A stretch of 64,000 bases of DNA from DATFLL01 sp035267785 (GTDB lineage Bacteria; Pseudomonadota; Gammaproteobacteria; DATFLL01): the NCBI GenBank assembly GCA_035267785.1, contig DATFLL010000130.1, positions 11,652 through 75,651 on the forward strand. Reading direction: 5' to 3'. Made by a program: the position numbers and the translations under genes. Below the pieces are notes generated by a model. That model saw nothing but the letters and a program-made list of their open reading frames with translations. It made no database searches and was not told the origin of the DNA. This document shows positions 16,529 to 24,385 of this stretch, piece after piece; the first letter of the stretch is position 1; every line of letters starts with the position of its first letter.

Positions 16529-17725
16529 GTGGAGATTCCCGACTACAACGCGACCTCCCTGGTCAACCTGATGACCTCACTGGTCCGGGGGCTGGGCAAT
16601 GCACCGTCAAATGAGGGTTATCCGGAACTGCCGGCCCTTCCGGCGGCCAGCGTCGCCGAGGCCGTCGGCGAGGGCGGGACGGTTCTGCTGGTCGTGGTCG
16701 ACGGCCTCGGCTACGAATTCCTGGCATCGCGGCCTGGCAGCTTCCTCGCCCGACACTGCAAGACGCGCCTCACCTCGGTGTTTCCGACGACCACGGCGAC
16801 CGCCGTCACCACCTATCTGACCGGCCTCGCCCCCCAGCAGCACGCCCTGACCGGCTGGTTCACCTATCTAAAGGAGCTGGGGGAAGTGGCCGCCGTGCTG
16901 CCGTTTCGCTCCCGCGGCACGGGGGCCGATTACGCCAAGGCCGGCGTCGATCCGCGGACGGTCTTCGACTGGCCGGCCCTGTTCGACCGGCTGCCGGGCA
17001 GCTCGAACATCGTCACGGCGGACTATATCCGCGACTCCGCCTTCAGTCGCGTCACCGGCGGGACTGCGGCGCGCTGCGGCTACAAGGACCTGCCGGATTT
17101 CGTCGAGGTCTGTACCGACTGTGTCCTCGGGCGCTCGCCCGGGTCCGCCAACGCAGACCGACCGCGTTATGTCTACGCCTACTGGCCCACGCTGGATGCG
17201 CTGGCGCATGCACACGGCGTGACCAGCGCCGAGGTCGCGGCACAGTTCGAGGCCGTCGATGCCGCACTGGCCGAGCTGGCCGGGCGCCTGGCGGGCAGCG
17301 GCACGCTGCTGATCATCAGCGCCGACCACGGGCTCATCGACACGAGTGCGCCGCGCACCATCCACGTCGAGAATCACGCGCGCCTGGCGCAGGCGCTGAC
17401 CTTGCCGCTGTGCGGCGAACCGCGCACGGCCTACTGCTACGTGCGGCCCTCGCGCGAACGCGACTTTCGCGACTATATCGAAGGCGAGCTGGCCGAGGCC
17501 TGCGTGTTGAAACCGGCGGAGGCATTGATCGAGGAAGGGTTTTTCGGTCGCGGTACCCCACATCCGCGGCTGCGCGATCGCATCGGCGACTATGCGCTGC
17601 TGATGAAGGAGAATTGGATCGTCAAGGACCGCGTGGCCACCGAAAAGCCCTTCGCGCAGATCGGCGTGCACGGCGGACTGAGCGCTGAGGAGCTCTACGT
17701 CCCGCTGATCGTCCCGCCGGTCTGA
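16529..17725 (+). CDS. Type I phosphodiesterase / alkaline-phosphatase superfamily protein
   Basis: A 398-residue enzyme of the nucleotide-pyrophosphatase/phosphodiesterase group. Metal ligands appear in LVVVDGLGYEFL and SADHGLID, and the likely Thr nucleophile in SVFPTTTATAVTTYLTG. Two further His residues lie near the C terminus (GVHGG). The start is GTG 16529, because the IPDYNATSLVNLM segment right after it is typical of this family and would be lost with later ATG codons. No signal peptide is seen, so it acts in the cytoplasm. The substrate is unknown. Confidence 0.82.
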   Translation: MEIPDYNATSLVNLMTSLVRGLGNAPSNEGYPELPALPAASVAEAVGEGGTVLLVVVDGLGYEFLASRPGSFLARHCKTRLTSVFPTTTATAVTTYLTGLAPQQHALTGWFTYLKELGEVAAVLPFRSRGTGADYAKAGVDPRTVFDWPALFDRLPGSSNIVTADYIRDSAFSRVTGGTAARCGYKDLPDFVEVCTDCVLGRSPGSANADRPRYVYAYWPTLDALAHAHGVTSAEVAAQFEAVDAALAELAGRLAGSGTLLIISADHGLIDTSAPRTIHVENHARLAQALTLPLCGEPRTAYCYVRPSRERDFRDYIEGELAEACVLKPAEALIEEGFFGRGTPHPRLRDRIGDYALLMKENWIVKDRVATEKPFAQIGVHGGLSAEELYVPLIVPPV

Positions 17726-17735
17726 GACCCGGCGC

Positions 17736-18995
17736 TCAGCTCACCAGGCGGTCCCGGCCCTGCTTCTTGGCTCGATACAGGGCCCTGTCGGCGGCCTTGA
17801 TAACCTGCTGCGGTTGCACGTTCTTCTCGTCGCGCTCGGCCAGACCGATACTGACCGTCACCGAAACCCGCCGGCCCTTACCCCTGCCTTTGGCCTTGCC
17901 ATTTCTGCTGCGCCGCTCCTTGCCTTCCGGGCGCGGCTCCTGGCGCCGCTCTTTGCGCCGCAGGTCGAAATGCGACTCGGCGATGGCTTCGCGCAGGGCT
18001 TCCAGCGGAGCGACCGCGCCACCGGCATCGCCGCCCGGGAAGACGACCGTGAATTCCTCGCCGCCGTAGCGAAAGGCGCGCCCGCCGCCGCCGACCTCCT
18101 TTAGGCGAGCGGCGACCATGCGCAGCACCTGATCGCCGACGTCGTGGCCGTGACGATCGTTGAACTTCTTGAAGTGGTCGACATCGACCATCGCGATCGC
18201 GTACCGGCTGCCGAGCTTGAGCAGCTGCTCGTGCAGGGCGCGCCGCCCGGGAAGGGCCGTCAGCTCATCGATATACGCCATGCTGTAGGACTCCTGCACG
18301 ACCGCCACAATGAGCATGAGCGCCGCGGCGGAAAAACACGCCACGATGGTCACGGGAGAGTCGATGGCGTGCAGGGCGACGACGACGGCGACCAACGCGC
18401 CGAACAGCGCGCTGCGCTGAGCGCCGGGCCGGGCGAACAGGCGGTCGTTGAACACCAGCGCCGCGGCCAGAATCACGAACACCGCGACCTGGGGGATCGG
18501 CGTCCAGATCAGACTCGGATGATCGGTGAACTGGGTATAGGCGGCGAGCAGCACCGATGGCAGGGGCAGGGCTATCACCGCCCAGACAAACAGCGCCTCG
18601 ACGCCCATCAGCGCAAAACGCGTGGCACCGTGCGGCGTGAACACGCCGCGTTCGGTCAGCAGCGCGAAGATCGCCAGGTCCAGGGGAAGAAACACGCACA
18701 GCCCGGCGTAGAGCGCGGCGCCCAAAAGACCCGATCCGTAATCGTGCAGCGGCACGTCGAACCACAGCGTCAGCCCGTAACTGAGCAGAAGCGCCGTCAG
18801 CGAAAAGAAGACGCGCGAGCGGTTGAAACGCAGGGCCAGCGCCAGGCCGGCGGCGAGCAGCACCAGCGGCGCGAGCCTGGCGACCGTGAGCAGACCCGGC
18901 GACAGCGCCTGGAGGTAGGGGCGTGCCAGCAGCGCCGCGGCCAACAGCACCGCGGGCAGCAGCAGGTGCGCGACCGGGCGAATCAAACCGCGCAC
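17736..18995 (-). CDS. Membrane diguanylate cyclase (GGDEF) with basic insert
   Basis: A 419-residue protein with about seven or eight membrane segments (residues 10-235) followed by a GGDEF domain with the active motif GGEEF. The I-site is absent: the stretch before GGEEF is GGGG rather than RxxD. Between the two halves of the catalytic domain there is an insert of about 30 residues that is almost all Arg, Lys, Glu and Gly (around KERRQEPRPEGKERRSRNG). The enzyme is therefore predicted to be active but free of feedback inhibition. It lies 63 bases downstream of the trpB2 gene. Confidence 0.85.
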   Translation of the reverse strand: MRGLIRPVAHLLLPAVLLAAALLARPYLQALSPGLLTVARLAPLVLLAAGLALALRFNRSRVFFSLTALLLSYGLTLWFDVPLHDYGSGLLGAALYAGLCVFLPLDLAIFALLTERGVFTPHGATRFALMGVEALFVWAVIALPLPSVLLAAYTQFTDHPSLIWTPIPQVAVFVILAAALVFNDRLFARPGAQRSALFGALVAVVVALHAIDSPVTIVACFSAAALMLIVAVVQESYSMAYIDELTALPGRRALHEQLLKLGSRYAIAMVDVDHFKKFNDRHGHDVGDQVLRMVAARLKEVGGGGRAFRYGGEEFTVVFPGGDAGGAVAPLEALREAIAESHFDLRRKERRQEPRPEGKERRSRNGKAKGRGKGRRVSVTVSIGLAERDEKNVQPQQVIKAADRALYRAKKQGRDRLVS

Positions 18996-19058
18996 GGCAT
19001 CACAGTCAATGCGCGGCGCGGCCTGCCGATCCGACGAACGTGAGCGCCCGCCAACGCC

Positions 19059-20417
19059 TCAACCGGCGGCGACTTTGGGCAGACGCTCCAGCGCGGCGTG
19101 GATCGCCTCCTCGGGGTATTCGTAGTCCTCGAGCTCGCCGCTGAAGTAACGGTCGTAAGCCGCCATATCGAAGTGGCCGTGGCCGGAGAGATTGAAGAAC
19201 AGCGTCTTGGGCTCGCCCGTTTCCTTGCAGCGCAGGGCCTCGTCGATGCACGCCCGAACGGCGTGATTGGACTCGGGGGCCGGGATGATGCCCTCACAGC
19301 GAGCGAATGCGACACCCGCCTCGAACGTCGGGATCTGAGGCACGGCCACCGCTTCGATGAGCTTCTCGTGGTACAGCTGGGAGACCAGCGGCGAGTCGCC
19401 GTGGTAGCGCAGACCGCCGGCGTGAATGCCGGGCGGGACGAAGTCGTGACCCAGGGTGTACATCTGCATCAGCGGGGTCAGGCCGACGGTGTCGCTGAAG
19501 TCATAGGCGTAGTGGCCGCGCGTGAGCGTCGGACAGGAGCTCGGCTCGACGGCGACCAGACGTACCTCGCGCCCGGCGGCCTTGTCCGCAAAGAACGGGA
19601 AGGCCGCACCGCCGAAGTTCGACCCTCCCCCGCAGGGGGCGAAGACCATGTCGGGATAGTCGCCGGCTTTCTCGAACTGCTTCTTGGCCTCCAGGCCGAT
19701 GATGGTCTGGTGCAGCAGCACGTGGTTGAGCACCGAACCCAGCGAATAGTTGGTGTCCTCGCGCGAGGCCGCCTCCTCGACCGCCTCGGAAATCGCGATC
19801 CCCAGCGATCCGGGCGAGTCCGGATCGCCGGCGAGGATCTTGCGGCCCGACTCGGTCTGATCGGTGGGGCTGGCCAGGACCTCGGCGCCCCAGGTCTGCA
19901 TCATCGAGCGGCGAAACGGCTTTTGCTCATAGCTGACCTTCACCATATAGACACGCACTTCGATGCCAAACATCTGTCCGGCCAGGGCCAGCGACGAGCC
20001 CCACTGCCCGGCACCGGTCTCGGTCGACAGGCGGCGGATGCCCGCCTCGCGGTTGTAGTACGCCTGCGGCACCGCGGTGTTGGGTTTGTGCGAACCGGCC
20101 GGGCTGACGCCCTCGTACTTGTAGTAGATCTTCGCGGGTGTGCCGAGGTGTTCTTCCAGACGATGCGCGCGGAACAGCGGCGAGGGCCGCCACAGGCGGT
20201 AGGCCTCGCGTACGGCCTCGGGAATGGCAATCCAGCGCTCGCCCGAGACCTCCTGTTCGATGAGCGACATCGGGAAGATCGCCGCCAGGGCCTCCGGGCC
20301 GATGGGCTTGCCATCGGGTCCCAACGGTGGGGCCGGCGGGTTGGGCATGTCGGAGACGACGTTGTACCAATGCGTAGGGATCTCGGACTCGTCGAGCAAT
20401 ATCTTGGTCTGGGGCAT
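19059..20417 (-). CDS. TrpB2-type tryptophan synthase beta-like enzyme
   Basis: A 452-residue PLP enzyme of the TrpB2 group. Lys111 in AGSHKPNTA binds PLP, the phosphate loop CGGGSNFGG is intact and the long N-terminal extension (WYNVVSDMPNPP) marks TrpB2 rather than TrpB1. TrpB2 proteins can make tryptophan from indole and serine without a standard TrpA partner. ATG 20417 is preferred because GAGGAG stands just upstream. No trpA or other trp gene is nearby, so the role in this cell may be indole salvage. Confidence 0.93.
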   Translation of the reverse strand: MPQTKILLDESEIPTHWYNVVSDMPNPPAPPLGPDGKPIGPEALAAIFPMSLIEQEVSGERWIAIPEAVREAYRLWRPSPLFRAHRLEEHLGTPAKIYYKYEGVSPAGSHKPNTAVPQAYYNREAGIRRLSTETGAGQWGSSLALAGQMFGIEVRVYMVKVSYEQKPFRRSMMQTWGAEVLASPTDQTESGRKILAGDPDSPGSLGIAISEAVEEAASREDTNYSLGSVLNHVLLHQTIIGLEAKKQFEKAGDYPDMVFAPCGGGSNFGGAAFPFFADKAAGREVRLVAVEPSSCPTLTRGHYAYDFSDTVGLTPLMQMYTLGHDFVPPGIHAGGLRYHGDSPLVSQLYHEKLIEAVAVPQIPTFEAGVAFARCEGIIPAPESNHAVRACIDEALRCKETGEPKTLFFNLSGHGHFDMAAYDRYFSGELEDYEYPEEAIHAALERLPKVAAG

Positions 20418-20457
20418 CGGGACTCTCCTCAACGTTGGCGCCGCAGGTGCCGGACTG

Positions 20458-20856
20458 TTATTTGAATTTGGGCAGGCCGCTGGTGATATACCAGTGCGCC
20501 TCCTTGGCGTCGTACTCCCACTCCTGGCGGTCGACCACCGATTTCTCGACCATGTAATCGGTGTCGTAGTAACTGATCTTGACGATCTGGGTCAGGTGCT
20601 CGCCGTCTTTCGACAACTGCAGTCCGGCCACGTCATAAGCGGTGATCTTTATATGCGCAAAACGCGTGAAGTCTTTCGGCCGCGCCTGCGGCCGCGCGAA
20701 GGCCGCGGCGGCCGGGAATTCGCCCCAGCGAACCGCGCGCTCGTAGGCGCGCAGCGTGTCGTCGAGCTGGGTCTGTCGATCGGGAGTGACACTGCAGCCG
20801 GCGAGCAGCAGCACACCGAACACCAGCAGCGTGGCGATCGCGCCGTAACGGGACAT
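20458..20856 (-). CDS. Small lipoprotein, hypothetical
   Basis: A 132-residue protein with a lipoprotein signal (residues 1-21, lipobox LLAGC) and a small extracytoplasmic domain containing many aromatic residues (ISYYDTDYMVE, HWYITSGLP). The family is not recognised. The start ATG 20856 places the lipobox Cys at about residue 21. It precedes trpB2 on the same strand by 40 bases. Confidence 0.8.
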   Translation of the reverse strand: MSRYGAIATLLVFGVLLLAGCSVTPDRQTQLDDTLRAYERAVRWGEFPAAAAFARPQARPKDFTRFAHIKITAYDVAGLQLSKDGEHLTQIVKISYYDTDYMVEKSVVDRQEWEYDAKEAHWYITSGLPKFK

Positions 20857-20990
20857 GTCGGACCTCTCGCCCGGCGGCCCTGTCGGCTGCAAACGCGAAG
20901 ACAACGCCGCGGGTTATCGTTGTGAGTTGTCCAGCAAGCCTAACGGAGTCGGCGAAGGCTTACAACACGAACGCCGCGGGCGAAGGCCCG

Positions 20991-21593
20991 TCAACGCGGG
21001 TGCGCGCGGTCGCCCGCCGCAATCTCCGCGTGGCGGAAACAGCCGACCAGGTGGTCGTTGACCATCCCCACGGCCTGCATGAACGCATAACAGATGGTCG
21101 GCCCGACAAAGCGAAAACCCAGCCGCTTGAGCTCGCGGCTCATGGCCGTGGAGGTCGGCGTGAACGCCGGGACCTGCGAGGGGCGTCGCCAGCGGTGCGT
21201 GATCGGTTGGCCGTCGACGAAGTCCCAGATGAAATCGGCGAAGCGGCCATGCGCCTCCTGCACGGCGAGAAAGGCCCGCGCATTGTCCACGGCCGCGGCG
21301 ATCTTGGCGCGGTTGCGCACAATGCCCTCGTCGCGCAGCAGTCGATTGCGCTCGCGCGTACCGAAGCGGGCGACCCGGGCGGGGTCGAACCCCGCGAAGG
21401 CCCGGCGATAGGCCGCACGCTTGTTCAGGATGGTCGACCAGCTCAACCCGGCCTGCGCGCCCTCGAGCAGCAGCATTTCGAAGAGCTTGCGGTCGCGAAA
21501 CACCGGCACGCCCCATTCGCGATCGTGATAGCGCCGCTCGGCCTCGCTGCCGCGTGCCCAGGCGCACCGCTTGACTTGCGCAGCTGCCGTCAT
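20991..21593 (-). CDS. tag: DNA-3-methyladenine glycosylase I
   Basis: A 200-residue Tag protein that excises 3-methyladenine. The zinc ligands are visible as Cys in KRCAWARG, His in RYHDREWG, and the C-terminal His and Cys in NDHLVGCF. The catalytic-pocket segment LEGAQAGLSW is intact. The start ATG 21593 gives a length near the E. coli protein. Confidence 0.93.
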   Translation of the reverse strand: MTAAAQVKRCAWARGSEAERRYHDREWGVPVFRDRKLFEMLLLEGAQAGLSWSTILNKRAAYRRAFAGFDPARVARFGTRERNRLLRDEGIVRNRAKIAAAVDNARAFLAVQEAHGRFADFIWDFVDGQPITHRWRRPSQVPAFTPTSTAMSRELKRLGFRFVGPTICYAFMQAVGMVNDHLVGCFRHAEIAAGDRAHPR

Positions 21594-21645
21594 TGAATGT
21601 GCCCCACTGCTGTCCGTCTTTGGCCCGTGCCGTCTGTTGCGGCGA

Positions 21646-21651
21646 TATAAT
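21646..21651 (+). promoter_or_regulatory. Candidate -10 element placed for a leaderless mRNA
   Basis: A perfect TATAAT ends six bases before the ATG of the YchJ-like gene. Transcription would then start at or next to the ATG. No Shine-Dalgarno sequence is present upstream. The -35 region is not convincing. Confidence 0.45.
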
Positions 21652-21657
21652 ACTGCC

Positions 21658-22071
21658 ATGAGCGCGCCGGATACCAACGCGACCTGCCCCTGCGGCTCCG
21701 GGCTGAGCTATGGGCAATGCTGCGGACGTTATATCGAAGGCGGCGAGAACGCGCCGAGCGCCGAGGCCCTGATGCGCTCGCGCTACACCGCGTTCGTGCA
21801 TGCCGATGCCGCCCACCTCCTTCGGACCTGGCACCCCTCGACCCGACCGGCCGAGCTGGCCCTGGACGACGCCGCTGTGCGCTGGCTGGGGCTGTCGATC
21901 AAACGCTGCGAGCGCGGCGGCCCCGACGATCACGAAGGCACGGTGGAATTCGTCGCTCGCATGAAGCGGGGCGGGCGCGCCGCCCGGCTGCACGAGGTCA
22001 GCCGGTTCACGCGTGAGGATGGACAATGGTTCTATGTCGACGGCGAGCTGCGCGAACCTCGCAGGCGCTGA
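21658..22071 (+). CDS. YchJ-family protein with SEC-C zinc motif
   Basis: A 137-residue protein with an N-terminal SEC-C type motif CPCGSGLSYGQCCGRY, which binds zinc, and a YchJ-like NTF2-fold domain including ALMRSRYTAFV. The function of YchJ proteins is unknown. The gene is divergent from tag with a 64-base spacer, and its start has no ribosome binding site but does have a TATAAT six bases before it. Confidence 0.88.
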   Translation: MSAPDTNATCPCGSGLSYGQCCGRYIEGGENAPSAEALMRSRYTAFVHADAAHLLRTWHPSTRPAELALDDAAVRWLGLSIKRCERGGPDDHEGTVEFVARMKRGGRAARLHEVSRFTREDGQWFYVDGELREPRRR

Positions 22072-22083
22072 CACAATGCCGTA

Positions 22084-22287
22084 TCAGTAGTGCGGCGGCA
22101 GGGTCTCCTCGTCCATCGAGGCGACATTCGAGGGCGTAAGCTCGCGCACCTGACGCGCCAGGGCCTCGAGCTCGGCGCGCAGCTCCGCGATAACCTGATC
22201 CTGCCTGACCACCGTGCGGGTGAGCTCTTCGAGCGATGCCTCCTGGTAGGCCAGTCGAACCTCGAGATCGGTAAGCTTGGATTCCAT
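22084..22287 (-). CDS. slyX: SlyX family protein
   Basis: A 67-residue coiled-coil protein with the SlyX pattern ESKLTDLEVRLAYQEASLEE and the conserved C-terminal LPPHY. GGAGGG lies upstream of ATG 22287. The function of SlyX is unknown; in E. coli it sits near fkpA and slyD. It follows the DUF3301 gene on the same strand. Confidence 0.92.
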   Translation of the reverse strand: MESKLTDLEVRLAYQEASLEELTRTVVRQDQVIAELRAELEALARQVRELTPSNVASMDEETLPPHY

Positions 22288-22338
22288 CGTCTTCCCTCCA
22301 GCGGTCTCGTCTCGCAAACGCCCGGCCGGGGCCCGGCA

Positions 22339-22656
22339 TCAATACAGAATGCGCCCGTCGGGATGATCGAGCTGCACCGACTCCACCGAGCGCCCAAACA
22401 CCACGATGCGCCCGGCGTACCGATTGACGCCGTCGACGCTGAATTCGAAACCGTAGGTACGGCGCAGACGGACCCTGCCGTCGGCACCCCGCCGTGGCCG
22501 CAGCCCCACCAGCGCGACCGTCTCGTCGAGAAACTGCAGGTCCAGGCGCGAGCAGGCCCGGGCCCCCGCGCGCAGCGCGAGCTCGCGCCCGCGCAGGGCC
22601 TCGACCCAAACCAGGGCGACGAGAAAAATGGCCAGCAGGCCCAGCCACACGCTCAC
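22339..22656 (-). CDS. DUF3301 family protein
   Basis: A 105-residue protein with an N-terminal membrane segment (about 3-18) and the family signature ACSRLDLQFLDETVAL. The function is unknown. It precedes slyX by about 50 bases on the same strand. Confidence 0.82.
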   Translation of the reverse strand: MSVWLGLLAIFLVALVWVEALRGRELALRAGARACSRLDLQFLDETVALVGLRPRRGADGRVRLRRTYGFEFSVDGVNRYAGRIVVFGRSVESVQLDHPDGRILY

Positions 22657-22730
22657 CGTATTCCCCGCTCCGGGTCGCGCCGAACCGAGTTTTGCGCAAT
22701 CATGACCGGCGAGTGTAACAGCGGCCCGCC

Positions 22731-22883
22731 AAGTTGGCAGTCGTCAGTCGGCAGTTGGCAGCAAAGCCAAGAAGGGCTTTGCATTCCTCCCGGGGTCGGT
22801 AGCACACTGATAGCCTGAGGAAGGTCCCCGCCTGACTCCCTACAGGTCACGCCTTCTTTCTGCGGACTGCCAACTGCCAACTT
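22731..22883. repeat. TTGGCAG-type intergenic element, copy 2
   Basis: The left arm reads AAGTTGGCAGTCGTCAGTC then GGCAGTTGGCAG; the right arm on the opposite strand reads AAGTTGGCAGTTGGCAGTC then CGCAGAAAG. A hairpin GCAAAGCC/GGCTTTGC (22761-22782) lies inside the left end. The 153-base element fills most of the gap between the DUF3301 gene and the glutathione transferase. Confidence 0.7.
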
Positions 22884-22914
22884 TTTCAACATCACTCCGA
22901 GAAGGCGCCTATCC

Positions 22915-23634
22915 ATGACGACCAACGATGCCACGACCAATACGCAGGAATTGACCCTGTATAGCGCCGCGGTGTGCCCCTTCGCCCAGCGCACCCGGCT
23001 GGTGCTGGCCGAAAAGGCGCTGCCCTATTCGGTGCAGGAGATCGACCTGGACAATATTCCGCCGTGGTACCGGGAACTCTCGCCGACCAACAAGGTGCCG
23101 CTGCTGGTGCGCGGAAAGGACCGGGTCTGGGAGTCGACGGTGATCAACGAATACCTCGAGGAGGTCTACCCGGAGCCCGCGCTCCTGCCGCCCGATCCCG
23201 GCCGGCGCGCATTCGCCCGTATCTGGATCGACTATGCCAACACCCAATTCCTGCCCTGGTTCTACAAGCTGCTGTTGGAACAGCAGCCGCAACGCCGGGC
23301 CGAGCTGGCCGAGCGCCTGCGAGACAGCATCGGGCAGATCGAGCGCGACGGCCTGGCAACCTACGCGCCCGGGCCCTACTGGCTGGGAGCCGAGGTCTCT
23401 CTGGTCGACCTCGCCTTCTATCCCTTCTTCGAGCGCATGCCGGTACTCGAGCACTATCGCGACTTCACGCTGCCCGCGGATACACCCAACCTGCATCGCT
23501 GGCTTTCGACCATGGCCGAGCGCCCCAGCGTGCGCGAGGCAAGCGGTTCGTCCGATTTCTATATCCAACGCTACCGCCAATACGCCGACGCCACCACCGA
23601 CAGCGACACCGCGCGGGAGATGCGAGAGATATAG
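22915..23634 (+). CDS. Glutathione S-transferase family protein
   Basis: A 239-residue protein with a thioredoxin-like N-terminal domain whose active-site motif is CPFAQR, typical of omega-class and stringent-starvation-like members, the cis-Pro motif NKVPLL and the ES glutathione-binding motif in VWESTVIN, followed by an all-helical C-terminal domain. The stop codon forms the first bases of a heptamer repeat array. The substrate is unknown. Confidence 0.85.
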   Translation: MTTNDATTNTQELTLYSAAVCPFAQRTRLVLAEKALPYSVQEIDLDNIPPWYRELSPTNKVPLLVRGKDRVWESTVINEYLEEVYPEPALLPPDPGRRAFARIWIDYANTQFLPWFYKLLLEQQPQRRAELAERLRDSIGQIERDGLATYAPGPYWLGAEVSLVDLAFYPFFERMPVLEHYRDFTLPADTPNLHRWLSTMAERPSVREASGSSDFYIQRYRQYADATTDSDTAREMREI

Positions 23635-23763
23635 TTGGCAGTTGGCAGTTGGCAGTTGGCAGTTGGCAGTTGGCAGTTGGCAGTTGGCAGTTGGCAGTTG
23701 GCAGCAAGACGTTTAAACGCTCTTGTCTTTCTGCAAACTGCAGACTGATTACTGACAACTCCG
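23634..23763. repeat. TTGGCAG-type element, copy 3, with (GTTGGCA)10 array
   Basis: Ten perfect tandem copies of GTTGGCA run from 23634 to 23703, starting at the last base of the transferase stop codon. After a short centre, the right arm reads on the opposite strand AGTTGTCAGTAATCAGTC then TGCAGTTTGCAGAAAGA, matching the arm ends of copies 1 and 2. The array is an expansion of the unit that occurs once or twice in the other copies, most likely by replication slippage. Confidence 0.8.
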
Positions 23764-23884
23764 CCCTGCGGGCGGCAGCCCGCAGCGCGGGCATAAGCCC
23801 ATTTTATGAGCAGGGCCGGGCTGCTCGGCCGTCGCCCGCCTCGGCTATAGTTAATGCATGTCGTTTCCCTCGGGAGGATCGGAC

Positions 23885-24355
23885 ATGGCCATCGCAATCA
23901 CTCTGCAGGAGTATCTCGACAACGCCGGGGTCGAGTATGACCTGATCGAGCATCCCTACAGCAGCACGAGCATGCAGGCCGCCCAGGCCGCGCACGTCCC
24001 CGGCGACCGCATCGCCAAGTCCGTACTGCTCGAAGACGAGCACGGCTACGTGCTGGCGGTGATCCCCGCGACGCATCGCCTGGATCTGGGCAACGTCCAC
24101 CGTCAGCTCAATCGCATGGTGGGGCTCGCCACCGAACGCGAGCTGGCCGACGTCTTCGCCGACTGCGAGGAAGGGGCCGTGCCGCCGCTGGGCCAGCCCT
24201 ACGGCGTGGAGGTAATCATCGACGAGAGCCTGGCGTGGCAGCCGGATATCTACTTCGAGGCGGGCGATCACGTGGACCTGGTGCACATCACCGGCGAGGC
24301 CTTTCAGGACCTGCTGGGCGATGTCGAGCAGGGTCAGTTCAGCCGCCACCTGTAG
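23885..24355 (+). CDS. YbaK/ProX-type aminoacyl-tRNA editing protein
   Basis: A 156-residue trans-editing deacylase family protein. The conserved Lys is visible in GDRIAKSVLLED and the GLATERELA segment matches the family. Members remove wrong amino acids from tRNAs, for example Cys or Ala from tRNA-Pro. GGAGGA precedes ATG 23885. A TATAGT lies about 35 bases upstream. Confidence 0.85.
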   Translation: MAIAITLQEYLDNAGVEYDLIEHPYSSTSMQAAQAAHVPGDRIAKSVLLEDEHGYVLAVIPATHRLDLGNVHRQLNRMVGLATERELADVFADCEEGAVPPLGQPYGVEVIIDESLAWQPDIYFEAGDHVDLVHITGEAFQDLLGDVEQGQFSRHL

Positions 24356-24385
24356 TAGGTACGGCCGACGCACCGGTCGGCCCCC

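Noticed and set aside
23634..23703. CRISPR array
   Set aside because: The repeat unit is only seven bases with no spacers, leader or cas genes.
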